The notes: generated by a model from the sequence alone, not told the origin. A DNA stretch of 64,000 bases from Chromobotia macracanthus (GCA_036877525.1 JAZGTH010000015.1:10240501-10304500), one strand, 5' to 3'. Shown: positions 40,001 through 55,000, counted from the stretch's first letter. Program-made: numbers and translations.

Positions 40001-43000
40001 AGTATAGCTTCAGCAATGGCTTTCCTGTTTCTGTGAGATTTTTAAACAAAATTTAAAGCTGTTGATGTAGAGCTTTAAACAGCTTTTGTTGTGTCACACT
40101 GATTTTGTAGAATTCAAGACAGCTACCTTCTAATTATTCTTGAAGCTCTTTGTTCTTATGTTCTTTGAAATCAGTACTTGGTTGTTACGTGAATTTACCT
40201 CAGTTCCAGAATACTCTAAAATAAGTCTCTAGAATAAGTCTAAAGTTTATTTATTTTAAATAATGTACTTTTAAAATGGTCCCTGAACAGGAACAACATT
40301 TGCATGCATCATTTGGTAACATAATTTAAAAAATCATTTTGTTCTTGATGAATTGACAGGTTTTGTTCTTGTTTTCCACAGCTTGCCCCTCTGTGCTAAT
40401 GAGCGGGAATACTTTAGCAGGTAAGACAACAGTAAATGTTCCGGTTTTCAGTGTAACCCTGACAGAACACACAGCAGCATTGTGTTCGATGAGAGAATAG
40501 GATCTGAGGATTTATTTGAAGAATTAGCCTTATTCATTCCCTGTCAGTATTTAACAATCCCTCGACTCAATTAGAAGTAGTGGATCTTGTTTTTCCTCAC
40601 ACCATTATCTGGGTAGTAGTCCCAAAATGAAGATAAAAAGCACACTTTAAAGAAATAGTGTGTAATTTCTGCACCAAACGTAGTAGGAAAGTAATTATAC
40701 TGTACGTTTATCATAGAGGTTCCATTAACACTCCCTCTGTCTGCCACTGATCAAAAAACAGATAGTTCTACACCCGACACAAGCAACTGGTTGGTATGCT
40801 AAAGGCTTTAGATATCCCCACAGAGATTTTATTTAAATTTTAGCTGTCTTTGCATTTTAAGGAGGGATTATTATTGATAAAACAAGAGGAAGTTTCACTC
40901 TGTCAAATTTTTGTTTTATATATTTCTAAAACTTTTTTTAACCACTTTTTTAATTTCTTAAACCAGAACTTCAATTTGATGTTACAATTTGGATTAGTAC
41001 TATAAATCTGTTGTTGTCCCTTGCAGGCTTCCGTATGATGGAGATGTTTGGATTGGTTGAAAAGCGCTACAGCAGCGTTCAGGGTGTCTCAATGGAGCCT
41101 GGAACCTTCAACAGCTATCCCTGCTATAGGCTACACAAGGACGCCCTTGTCTCCCAACCTACCAGTGTGTGTGTGTGTGTGTGTGAGCGTTTTGTCTGTT
41201 TATGAAAGGCACGAAACTATAAGGCTGTGAACTAAGAAAATGTGCAATAGCTGTAACATGTCACCTGTCAAATCAGAGAGATACAGATCCAATTTAATCC
41301 AATCTGTCAGTGAGCAGGAACAGATTTGTTCCTGGTTTACATGCAGAAACACAGAGCAATTGGACTTATGGCCCTCTGCCTCCTCCATAGCATGTCATAA
41401 TATTTAGATTAGGCTTCACTTTCCTGTGCTTAGTAGGAATGTCGTTATTACATTGGACATTTTCAGCACATGGGTCTCTTCTCCTGTGAACCTCACCAAT
41501 CGCAGCCTCACTTTAACTTGAACTAAGGCAACTGGAAATTACTGCAACACTGCTATTATGATAATCCCACTGGTGATTATGAGCACTGCCCAAAGACCCA
41601 ATGACCCAAAGAGCAATAGCAACATTCTGCATAGCATTCTGTTTACATTTATTCTGTAGGGAAAAGAGCACTGCAGAAGACTTAATTAACTAAAATTTTT
41701 GTCTTGTTTTGTCAATAAAATGTCTTAGCATCCCTAAAACAAGACACATAAGACACTTGTTTTGGAGACTGCATTATGTTTATTGTTCAGTTACTTAATT
41801 TTAGAGATTGAATTATGCTAATTGTTCTAACCTCATTGACCCAGATTATTCTTGCATAAAACTAAGAAAATTTTGTGAATCTTTAAATAAGAATCAGTGT
41901 GCCAGTGGGGTAAGAAAATGAAATGTACTGCACAATATATTTTATAAAAGTATCTTACAAGTATTTTAAATATTCTTGCACACATTTTCTCTTCAAGTAA
42001 ATTTAACTTGGTAGTGTTGTATAGATTGCATTTGGAAAACAAGAAATACTCATTGATAAATGAGAAATACTCACTGATTTTTTGGAGTATAGTAGAATTT
42101 ATACTGTATTTACATTACCCATTTTATGGCAATACTACACTATTATCAAAACCCATACTGCATTGTACTAAAAATATCAAGATCGTCAGAAGATTCACCA
42201 ACAAAACAATATTGTTAATGACTTCCAAATTTAGGTCTTGTAGCCTTTTTGTACCAAGTCCAATGCATCCAAATGCAATTTTGCATAAAAAACTATTCAG
42301 TTTAATGCTAATGTTTCATAATTCTTGGAATAAAGATTGGATATCTAAATGAATTATTCTTTAATACATAATTGACGCACATCTCTTGAGTTTGGGTCTC
42401 AAAGCCATACATATATGCGACTCACATTCATAGGTATCTTCATCCAGAAGGGCTTCCCTCTGACTACACAATATCAATGCTCTTCCGCATACTGCCTGAA
42501 ACTCCTCAGGAACCTTTTGCATTGTGGGAAATCCTAAACAAAAACAACGAGCCATTGGTGGGCATTATCCTGGACAGTAAGTTGGCCTATTACTGATTTA
42601 GATCTTTTCATGCTCTTTTGCAGTTCCAAAATAAAATTTATTCATTAAAGATGCTCTTCTGTAATGTACTGTAACTTAGTGTAACTTACTGTTTTCTGCT
42701 TTTATATGTACTCCATATTTTTTAGTAATGACTTAAAGCACTTAATTTTATTAATTTTACTTAATTTTATTTATTTTGTAATTTTATTGTCTGTCTTCAG
42801 ATGGAGGGAAAACATTAACCTTTTTCAATCACGACTACAAGGGAAACTTCCAGACGGTGGCTTTCGAAGGACCTGAGATTAAGAAAATGTTCTATGGCAG
42901 TTTCCATAAGGTCATTTTTCTTCCAGTTCATGACCCGGCTACAACTGTGATTATAAAAACTGTACAGTCATTTGTGTCACAGACACAGTGTGGAGATTTT

Positions 43001-46000
43001 CTTTCTCTTGTTAGAAAAAGAAGATATTGAAAATGCTTGAATTATATTTACCAAAGTCCATGTTAATTTGTGCTGAAGACCATTCAGTGTGCCAGCTGAC
43101 CACACTCAACTGATTACACTCATTTTCCTTTATAAGGTTGCCTCATTTTCTTCATAGTCATGCCTTTACTGTCAGAACAAAATAACTTTTTTAGTATATG
43201 AGCTGTGTGCTGTGTCTCTGTTTCACATTCTATGATAGGTCGTGTAGGCAGTCCGCTGGTGATTTCCTAATTGTTATTGGATAATAAAATAATTTTTGTT
43301 CAAAATGAAATATGAGTTAAAAAAAACATATATACCAAATGATAGTCAAAGCTAAAGATAGTTCAGCTAAATTTTTTTGTCCCTCCAACATAAAAATGTT
43401 GCACATAAAATTAAAATAATGTATATAATGTAATGTATGAGACTCTTTACATCCTTAATGATTATTGTAGCTTTGCAATGTAACAACCATAATGTATATT
43501 GCTAAAGCAGTTGTTAAGAAAGTATATTCCTAAAATATCCAAAAGGGAACTTTAATGATGTTTCATCCAGGCCATGAACTACAGAGTTCTGACAGTATTC
43601 AGATGGCTTATGATAGTCCTGTCCTGTCCAGTTTATGTATTCTTTCTGCACATCAAGGACTTATAAAAAGAACTCATCATTCTACCCCCCTCCCCTCCCA
43701 GAGCCCATCTGATGTATTCCAAAGCTCAATGTGTTGCTTGTCTGGTTAAAATTCTCTTTTCCTGCCAAGTATGTTTTACCTTTGATTGCATGACAAGCCC
43801 CTCACAGGCTCTGATGCTGCAATGTGTGTGTGTGGTTATGAGCAAGTATTCTCCTGACATCACTTATGATGTGTTTGGATGGTAATCCCTCTTGGCAGAG
43901 CTTGTCTAGATTAGAGACTCCAGTAACACAGACACTACAGCACTGTCTCTGCTCTGGATTCTGAATTGATTAATAAATCACAGCCCCTCTCATGTAAATA
44001 GTTCAGAAGGAATGAGACCGTTTTATTGAAGATATTTAGCTGTTTGTGTTTTGCTTTTTTGTAATTCATAGAATAGTTTTTGAAGTCAACATTTAAATTT
44101 TTCTGTGCATCTGTAAATACGGCTTGCAGAAATAAACACAAATGGGCAGTTAAATGCACAACAAACACAAAGCCAGATTTATTTCTCTGTGTGTGCATTA
44201 GATTAAATGAGCATTCAATGCACATATAATCTGCTTTATAGAGAGATACTTAAGCACTGAGTCGGCGCGGTTTTATTTTGTAGTTGCTAATGAGATTCGT
44301 ATTCAGGGGATTGCAGCTTTGTGCCTAAAGCCGAGACTTTATCTGACTTAGCCAGATCTGATTTCTACAATGTAAACCCTCTTTGCACGGCATCACTGTG
44401 CTGACCCTGAGCATCACACATTTGGCTGGAGTTGTTATGGCAGCTTTTAAACAAAGCCCACGACCTGGATGAGATCCTGTTGTTGTTAGCGAAGGGTTTA
44501 GGACTGTCATCGGCCCCTCCAGCCCTCTATTAAAAAGGTCCTGCTCCTCAGCCTTGACTTACTCCACACTTTGTAGAGCTACTGTTGACTGGCGTAATTT
44601 CGCAAGGTCTTGAGAGGAAGTTATGTGGATCTGTTGATGTTTCAGATAAATGAGTGGCTAATGTTATGGATGTTATGTGGTACCGTGTAGAATGCATTTG
44701 CATGACAGTGCTGACACAAGCAGTTTTGAATGTGACTACTATGGCAAAACATTGTAGCTCACATGGATCGTGAGTCATTAAGAAAAACAAAGATAGTGAC
44801 AGTGACTATAGTTATTTAATTAACATTTATTTCTGAAGGGTAAGTTAGGTTAAGCTAAAAGGGTAAGCTAAAATGTTTTATAGTTTATTACCACATTAGA
44901 AGGTGGAGCTGTTTATTAAACAAAATAAAGCATAATAGAATGATTTTAAAAGAACATCAGATTGTAAATATGAAATAACTGTAAATATTAATGTAAATTT
45001 CCTACAATATACTTAGTCATAATTTGACTTAAAAAAATTGTGGCAATCAATGTTTGTGTCAGAGATAGGACAGAAATATGTTGGTCTCCACTAGTTTAAG
45101 CTGGTCTAACTGGTGCCCCAGCTGGCCAAGATGGTGTTCAGATGGTTTACCTGGTTGGCTGGCTTGCAGATCCCCAAAACCATTTTAAAATCAGCAGACA
45201 AGGCTGGGAGACTGGCCAAGGTTAGCTTTTTCAGCCCAGAACACCAACAAAACAAACAAAGCACTCCATATTCAAGAGTAATCTCAGGGAACAGCAGCAG
45301 TTGGCTGAAGCCTGCAGTGTGAATTGGGCCAGATGATCATGTTGGACACAGAATGATCCTAAGATTGATCCAGAGAAAGATTTGACCCACAGCGGTTGAA
45401 CTGAAACAGAAGTGACGCCGCCGACCTCTAATTACCTTCTTCTGCTCCTGCTTAGCGCTGCATTAGCACTGACAGACTGGTCCAGACACTCTCATAAACA
45501 CTCTTAGGTTAAACACACAGAGCACACGGACCTGTCGCATCTAATTGGCTTTCACTGCAACACCTGCCGTTCAGAGAATAGAAGGTGATATTCAGTACAG
45601 AGATCCATATTTTCCAAAACATGGCCACATCACCTCACAGACTTAACTATATTTAATGTCTTATTCCACCTTGATAACGAAGTTTAATTTCTGAGGACTG
45701 AACAGACTCCCTTCATAATTCTTTATAATTGGCGTTAATGTGAGACTTCACGATAATGAGCTTGGTCTGAGTCTGCTATCAGCTGGTCTGTCTGACAGCA
45801 CACACACATACTTACAATTGCATCCAGTGAACTGAGGAAAATTGAGTTTTATACCCCAGATCCATTAAGAGATGACATGTGCTGTCTCATACTAAAACCC
45901 ACTCTGATATACAAACATGAACTTTTGCTAGCTCCACAACACCGTAAATCATGAGAGACATTGGATGATAGATGCACTGAGGTTGACTCTGTTTATCTTA

Positions 46001-49000
46001 AAGTGCATTGATGAACTTAACCTGTTCCATAACATTCACTAGGAAAGTCTCAAATTGAAACAGGATAAAGTTGCATGGAGATTAGACAATATGCAGATAT
46101 TGTCTAATCTACATGACAGATAAGAAGCAGATAATATCAGGTTTATTTGTATTGCATTAGCTCAGCAGTTGGAGCATTGTACTAGTGCCACCAATGTCAT
46201 GGGTTTGAATCCCTGGGAGTGCATGTATCAATAAAATGTATAGCTTGATTGCAATGTCACTTTGGATAAAAGCATCTGCCAAATCCATAAATGTATTTTT
46301 TTCCTAATTCAAACAGTGTTTTCTTTTATTATGTCATGTACTGAATAGTAAATTATTGTGTGTCCAGAACATTATAATGTTTTGATGTTTTTTCACTTTA
46401 GTGTAAACCATACATGTTAGAATTTTTTTTAATAAATTTTCTATGCTAGCACATCCAACACAACTATATTCTCAATATAACACAGCTTCTTGTACCTTAT
46501 GTACCTACTTAAATGAATATTCATAAAACATCCCTGAATACTGCATTGTTCTTTCTATATCATTTAGCTTCATGTGGCCATCAGCAAGACTGCTGCCAAA
46601 GTGGTGATCGACTGCAAAACAGTGGGAGAGAAACCCATCAATGCTGCAGGGAACATTACCACTGATGGAGTGGAGGTTCTGGGACGCATGGTCCGCTCAC
46701 GTGGAAGGAGGGACAACTCAGCACCGGTAAGATCAAAGCCTTATCAAGAGCTTCCTTTTTAAAACATTGCTAGACCATTGATAAACCATTGATAATCTGA
46801 TGGCTCCTCAGCTGCTGTGGCATTATGGAATAGCAAACTATCCTATAGTTGCGAATCTCAGTGGGTTGAGAATCTCAATTGGTGCATGACATTATTTGGT
46901 CAGTGTTTGCCTGCTGTATCATGAATACTAAGTATTCTGACATTGCACCGATTTAACATTGCCTTTTGCAATACAGGGAAAGTTTGTATGACTTTTGCAT
47001 AGGCCTAAGAATCAACCATTTTATCCTTTAACAGGGCCAGTTTTTGTCTTGGAGAAACATAAAGACCCAGTATATTAGCACAGGAATGTTTCTGAGGAGC
47101 AGCCTTGTCTGGAGTCTGATAATTGTATAGCAATGGATGTTTAAATCTTCATTTAGAGATACAAGATCTTCAAAGACAAAAATCATCCTCTCAGATCCAA
47201 ATTTAATGATAACAGTAAAGTAGAATTCAAAGCAAGGACTCTCAGTCAGAGATTGTAAATACTGACTATTTGTTTTTTCTATCAGATCTTGTGTGATCAT
47301 TATGTGTAATTGTGTAGCATTTATTTTCCCCTGACCGTGCCAGCGGAATTGATGAGACTAATTGTCATTGTGATTATGTTGGAAGGGACTGTAATCTGAG
47401 TGTATTCAAAGCAAAAGTTAAAAACTATTAGAATCCATCATTCAGCAATCCAAACAAATAATCAGACAAATCTCAAATATGGCTGCCAGTAAACACATAT
47501 GACTGTGCTTATTTAGATGTTGTTTATTAGCAACAAGCTCTCCTGTAATTTGTTTATGCGTTCATAAAATGTTTGTGATTGCAGCTTGATAAGATTCATA
47601 ACAATAGATGCATAACAATTGTAATTTTTCCTAAATTAGTGTTTACAAAACAACAGCCTTGAATATACACTCTGTTTGTATGGGTGATCCACAGTTTCAG
47701 CTCCAGATGTTTGACATTGTCTGCAGTACATCTTGGGCGGGTCGTGATAAGTGCTGTGAACTCCCGGGCTTGGTAAGAATTGACCAATCAGTGTTTAATA
47801 CAGTACAGCGACTCTCTGTTACAGCATTTAGCCTTCAGACAGTCAGAAAATCATACAAGCAACACTCTAATCAGCTTACAATAATACTACAGTTCTGGCA
47901 CTAAGTAAACTCAGAAAATGCCAGACATGTAGCCCCAAGCAGACAGACTACTATGTGAAATATACAGAAGTGTTTTTTCATCATCCCATCTCTGTGCTAA
48001 GAGCCCAATAAACTAACCAATCAGCATTCAAGATTAGAGACTAGTGCACACACAAACATACACACACAATCTTTACCATGACAGGAATTCCTATAGTATT
48101 AATTGTTGATGCATTAAATATGGAAATATACTCTTACCCATTTACCCTTATGTGTGGACCCTCACAGGGTTCAACATTAATGATTGTTTTTTATTTCATC
48201 TGTCTTTGATTGCTTGATTTGTTCTGTCCTGCCAACATTTTCACTTGAGCCTTCCCAAAAAATTATACATTTTAGTTTTATTATTTGTGTTTTCATTTCA
48301 TTTGCAATAATACTTGACAATATACAGCTATTTCCATAAAACAACTATGCACATTTTGATGGCGTATGGCGTATGGCGTATAGCGTATGGCTAGTCAGCT
48401 AGATAATGTTAAATCTGCAAAATTCAAAGCAATAATATTAAATACATTCATTACATAAAAACAAATGTTTAAGTTTGCAAGGCATGATCAAGATCTAACA
48501 TTGTAATTGCCTGTCACTATTAATTATGGTTCTTTATCATTATCAGTACGACTAATATTAAAGATAAGTCCTATATAGTCATATACCCATGTAATACTCC
48601 AGCAATATCTTTTCTTCTAAAATCCTGACAAAATGTCTGAGCAATCTCCAACCAACCATTCTGGCAATTGTCCCTAACTTTAAAGATCCACGACTGCTCT
48701 ACAAACAATTCAATTATGTAGTCTTGTAGCAGACAAATAGATTTGGTTCTCCATGGATGGGAAGAACAATATCTTCAGATCGCTTGCCATGTTTGCCCGC
48801 TTACGAATTAATGACTTGAGGGAATTGCTCAGACACAGATGGTTGACTTGGACAAATAAAGTTTTGTTAGACTCCGAGAGGAAATCGTGCAGTGTTCAGA
48901 GAGGTCTGAAGTGTTGTAAGACATGTTGTTTTATTTATGCTTTCACCTCAGAGAGTTGAAAAGGATTGCCCTGCCATGCCCCATGCCTGCACCTGTGCTC

Positions 49001-52000
49001 AGGACAGCAAAGGACCTCCTGGACCCTCTGGACCACCGGTAAAACTCACATGTGCCCAACTTTCATACAATGCCTCACATAAATATTGATCCATCAGGTC
49101 AAGTATTTAGTTATTACGTGGTCATGTGTACACTGATACTATGTTAGATCACAAAGTTCAGATCTCTCTCATAAGATCTCTTTAGCCCCGCCCACTATGA
49201 AATATCATCTCAGCTGTGATTGTGTCGATTGTGACAAATTAGTATGCCTGGTTAGGACAGGGTGTAACGATGCATAGACTTGAGAGAGAATCTTTATTTG
49301 TTACTTTTAGGTGATCATGAACATATTATATAGACAGTCTATTGGAACAGCCCCAGGTTAGAAGTCTCTCTTAAGGGTACAATAGTAAGTGTAGTTCCTT
49401 GTGGAAATCGAACCAGCAACCTTCCAGTTATCAGCTTTAAGCCTTAACCACACATAACATACCACATCCAAATAAACTAAGAAGCAGTATAAAGAATTTA
49501 AAGAAACAAAATTAAATGGAGGAAGTACGTAGGAGAATGAGAAAGACAGCTAGCATCAGATTGCTCAATTCAGCCCATGCTGCAGGTCGAATGCGATACA
49601 GCAGAAACAAATAAATGAGCTCATTTGGAAGACAGTGTCATAGGCACGTTACAGGAAAATGTATTTCTGAGGCCGCAGAAAGGCCATGCTGTATGAACAC
49701 CAGAACCTTTAAGAAAATCATTACGTGGAGATTGATTTATCAAAGCTAATTAGTCCACTTCTGTTCAATCTGCGTGTATAGATTCCCTCATCCATACAAA
49801 CCACACCTATTTCCACCAAGATCCTGAGCCAAAGCAGGGACTGATTGTATTTCAGTTTTGTATATATTGTCCCTGCACCCTAATAAACATTTCTGTCATG
49901 TGTTCTAAAGTCTTTCCTATGATTGCAGTGGCAGCCCGAATCAATGGGGAACGTCCTTTCCAAGTTGTCATTTGTGTCTCTCAAATGAATATTTATGCTT
50001 CTGTCTTTTCGGCTTCCACTGTGACCAGCAGGTTTTGTTGAGTATGTTGGGGAAAGCTTATGAATCAGATTTGCCTGAGTCTTTTCACCTTCGGTGATAA
50101 GAACTACCTTATTGCGCCCTTCGGGAGGCAATTAAAGTAAACACAGGAAAAGAAAGTTGGGTTTAAGTTACTTGCGGTTGCCTGCAGCAGACAAGGCAAG
50201 AGTATATGAGGATCATGGGCAGCCAGGGTTTAGACAGGGTGTGTCTCGAACCAGGTCAAAGATACTGTCTAATATCTGCTTTCCTCCCATATGAACTACA
50301 GGCAGACTCCATTTTAGTGAAATTTTTGAACAAGCACAAAGACAATTTTCAGTGTTTAAACTCATTGATGGGGCAAATGGGTTGGTTTAAGGCAGGGAGG
50401 CAGCTTACTAGGTTTTGGAACTTAAAATTGCTATCTTGCAGCCACTCTGATTATTAAGAGAAGTCCTCCCAGTTTGCTTTTGTTTCTCAATTTGTGTTTA
50501 TCTAATTGTGCGTGTCTCTTCACAGGGTGGTCCTGGTATAAGAGGTTCAAGAGGAGATCGGGGGGATCCAGGTTTACCGGTAATAATACACCCGGCATTT
50601 TTAGTACACCATGCCATATGTGGTGTCACCCAGTGGTTAATCCAAACAAATTTGTTATTTCCAAAAAGAATGAGCGCTGGACAATAGCTTGTAATAAAAT
50701 GCGAAATCTATAAATACACACAATAGATTGTGAAAAGACCACACCAGTCTTTTCACACAGAGTAAATCATTCTGGCCCATGCTCACATTTTGTTTTTCTG
50801 CGTTTTTCTGAGCACTTTGTTTATTTGTATCTCTTCATCCAACTGTAGCAGTACAGTAAAGTCCCTCAAGATAACTGTGTTGCTATGCACAGAATGTGCT
50901 TTGGTTCAAATAAAGCCATGCTGGGGGAGACAATTTCATTTCATGCACCTAAGTTTTATAAAAACTTAGTCCAAATATTCGCCTCTAAGGAGTTGTCACA
51001 AGCTACACTGTGATGAGTGTCTTTTGCTTCCCTGATTATTGCATCACTGATGGAGAAGGACTTTGCAGGGCACTCACACTTTGTTTCAGCAGCTCAGCTG
51101 GTGGTAGGCCTCAAATGTCATGAAATTACATTGAGGACATTAAAACTGCAATGAATCCAAGATCATTTTATAATAGGGATACATTTATTTGAGATGATGT
51201 TCTTTATCTAAGTCTTCATGTTCAAGGGACCTCAAGGGCCATCGGGTGAGATCGGACCTGCAGGACCACAGGGGCCACCAGGCCCTCAGGGTCCAAATGG
51301 ACTGTCTATTCAAGGGCCACCGGTGAGCTTAACACAGCCCTTCATCTCTGCTAGTCTCAGTGATTGTTACTTATTTTAATTTTTCTGTTTCTTTTTTGTT
51401 AATTAGCCCTTTCTCTTCTTTCTATTTTCAATTTCTCTCTCCTCAGGGGGCTCTGGGAGAAAAGGGAGAGAAAGGTGAAACAGGTCTGCCAGGTCCTCAG
51501 GTAAGAAAAAAATACCAACTGCCCGTTTCAACAGCTTGATAGCACCCACACAGTCTGTCATTAGCTAACCTTGCATCCTCCAACATAGAGTTATAATTAT
51601 AACTGTGCCATGAGCGTCTCCGTGTGAGCTGCTGATTGTGTCGTTGTTGTCTGTGTGTGTGTGTGTGCTTGTGTATGTGATGAGTGATAAGCCATGCATT
51701 TGTGTAGCTTATCTTTTTAATTTTTATTTAGAAGAACAGACTTGCAGGAAACACCTGTCAGAAGGGAACAAGCAAACAAAGATAATGTTCTTCAGCCGAC
51801 AGCCTAATGGAATGAACTTGTGACTTTATGAATTACTGAACTTACCTGAACTCAGCTTGAAAACTCAACTGTTAGCACAGAAGTCACAGTCTGGTGGGGA
51901 AAGTGTTATAAGTGAGATGTGCTTCTGTGAAATAATAACTCTTGATTTGAAGTAAGGAAAAGGAAATGTATGATTTATAAAAAAATTGCTTTTTGAGTTT

Positions 52001-55000
52001 CTTAGGTTCAAAATACAAGACAAGTTTCAAACTATTTAAAAGTAGGATCCTCTGTCAACTGTGCATTATGAATAGGATGCAATGAGACTAACTCCCTCTT
52101 TTCATTTTCTTGGGGCCAAGTTATATCACCATCAAATTTTTTAAGTGAGATGTGATGGAGCAACACAATTAGAGAAATGATAAAATCTAAACAGAAATGA
52201 CTGAGGATAACACACTACCTACCTGTCATTCGTAACAAAAAACGCTCACAGAAACAGATGTAAAAAAACAGATGAAAACAGATGTAGGTGAGCTGGCTGC
52301 CGTAGTTGTTAGTTCAGATCTGAGTAGTCAAGCATCATACACTACCAGATTTTCTCTGAAGTCAGTTAAAAAATATCATACATGTCTGATATCCTCTGAC
52401 TAGATGAAATCTCAGTATGGGGATTAGAAAGTCTGTACTTATCAAACACTACACGACTTTCTGTGAAATCTTTCTACTCGTGACTGCCCAAAATCTGTAG
52501 GTTGCCTCAGACTCGCTGCAGTTTTCACAGACTCACTAAATGCTTATGTTCCGCAGTTTAATCCAGTCTCAACGTGTCTTAAATCAAATAACTTAAATGT
52601 TCTACAATTCTATGCAGAAATATGTAATTCGTAGTTTGCCTCAAGCAGATCTCTTAAACTTAAATGCTTTAAAAGTCTCTTTCAAAAAGTTGTTAAAATT
52701 CTTCCTTTACTGCGACAACCAACTGCTGGGTTTTAGATGCCTGCTGAAAATGTCATCCTAATGCTTCTAAAACATTCCCAATGACAGTTCCATTTGTTGA
52801 AGAACGACTGTTTGATGTGAAGCCAATGACAGCCACTCAACAAAAATCCCCTTAAGTTCTCCAGAGGGAGAAAAAAGAACATCCTGGCTTTTTGACCAGC
52901 TTCTAATGGTCAAATACAAACCCACACAGAAAAACATTGCTAAGCCATCCTCCACTGTAGACATCACAGTTTGAGATAGATATTCTGCCTAAAGCAAAAT
53001 CAGACTGTTTGTTTTAAGCAACATGTGGCTGGGGCTGTCTACATCCTTGCTGAGGTGTTGCTGGGTATTAAGTAGCAGAGCGAATTGAGTAATTTTAGTT
53101 GTGAAGATGTGGTGCAGGGTGGACTGCCATAGTGCAGCAGTAAGGCTCTTGTTTCTCACTCAGTGCTAATCTGCCCTGTCAGTTTGTGAATTATATTCAT
53201 TGGCTGCCGATTGCCAGTTCTCTGTATCATTGGCTGCATCTGCTCCTGTGTCTGTAGCAGGTGATGAGAGCACTGTATATAATACTGTTATGGCTGCTCT
53301 CACACACAGTTTCACAATGAGAATTATGAGTCCACTTATGATAAAGCTAAGCCTATTTCAGCCTTTGCCATAGTGTGTGTGTGGTGCTAATAGATAGATT
53401 TCTCTTCTTTCCTCTAAACAGTTCTGAAGTTAAGTGCTTTGCCTATGCCTGTGTTGGTAGCCATCCATTGTGGGGCTTAAACCTGTACCCTTTCGTTATC
53501 AGCTTGGATTGTCAACCACTAGGCTGCCAATGTTAGTCGCAAGCCCTAGATAGGCTACAAAAACGACCCTCACATTTGATTATTTTTCAATATATAGATA
53601 ATGTTAATACTGTAGCCAGAGAGAATGAGGCATTTTATGTATGTTGATGGCCATGTTGAAGAACAGAGTGAACATCTATGAATTACTAGTCCATACTTGT
53701 GTATAGCTATTTAGGTCAATGTTTTGTCAAGCTGTTTTTTTTGTTTGCTTTTAGGGTGTACCAGGTGCCAATGGAGGGCCTGGCAGGGATGGACCTCCAG
53801 GACAGAGAGTAAGCAGCTTTTTATAACTACTTGAAAGAAAATGGTCATGAAAACAAATTTACCTAAATTAATAAGTAAAAACAAATTTACTTAAATTTAC
53901 TGACAATTTTTTTTATGGTCAGTATGAGCTTATCATATCTGGCCCACTAGACTGATATAATATTTATTGATTAAGTCTCCAAGCCGAATTAAGTCAAATG
54001 TAAACAAAGACTCATTTGATATTTTGGAATCATGTATGATTTACAGTTTTTTATTTAATATTGGTGTGAGCTTGCACTCTCATAAGAAGGAAAGTATAAT
54101 TGCCTTTTCTGAGTCTAGACATGTTATTCCATACATAGTCAAAGAAGTATGTAAAGGGACAGTTCACCTAAAAAAGAAATGTTGTTTTTTCATCCCCATC
54201 CATATACATGTTTCTCCTTCTTTCTTAGGCAACAAAAGAAGATGTTAGGCAATATGTTGCTCTTTTCCATACACTCAGAAGTGAATTGTGACCAAGTGCT
54301 GTCAAGTACTAAATGTGGACAGAATTTTCATTTTTGGGGGAACTAACCTTTTAGACTATATATGTTCATTATGGAACTACATAGGCATGTAGCCTATACA
54401 AAGAATACAGAGATACCGTAGAACTCATTCTGTGAACTGCAATAAAAATATGCACAAGGTGGTTATTTGATTACAATTCCCATATCTGTGTGCTGTAATT
54501 AAATGTTAATGTCTTAGCAAGAGAGAGCAGCTCAGTTTAGTAATGAGCAGCTTGAGTGAAAATGTTTGAGTAAATCTGTCATTTTAGACCAGAACTGAAA
54601 AACAAAGGGTACAAATGATGGTGTTTACACCTCGCTGCAGCTTTTTCTAAGGTGATTTAAAGCAGGTTGAAAAATAAAGCCATTGCTGTTCCACATAAAA
54701 TAGCTCAATATGACAGCCTAACAAAGAAAGCAGATGTTTGGCTTTAAACTTATGGTAATGTCTAAAAAAACTTCTGTAAAAAAAAAAAAACAAATACATA
54801 AAAGAATATTATACAGTTCCAAGGTTCACAAATGGGTTGTCTAATCTGTAAATGACATGCAATGAGGTGCTGAAGAAATTATTTATTACATCTAAGATTT
54901 TCAGCAACAAAAACAGACTTCCAGGAGACACTTGTACCATGTACAAAACATCTACAATCACCTGGTTAGTGTGAGATGACATTTCAAGGTGGACACAGTT

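Noticed and set aside
42391..42433. Upstream acceptor (TTGAG at 42390) that would fit a phase 1 donor from exon 28
   Set aside because: It would add 15 unsupported residues, uses a poor GAG acceptor, and the CATAG at 42433 matches the human exon boundary.
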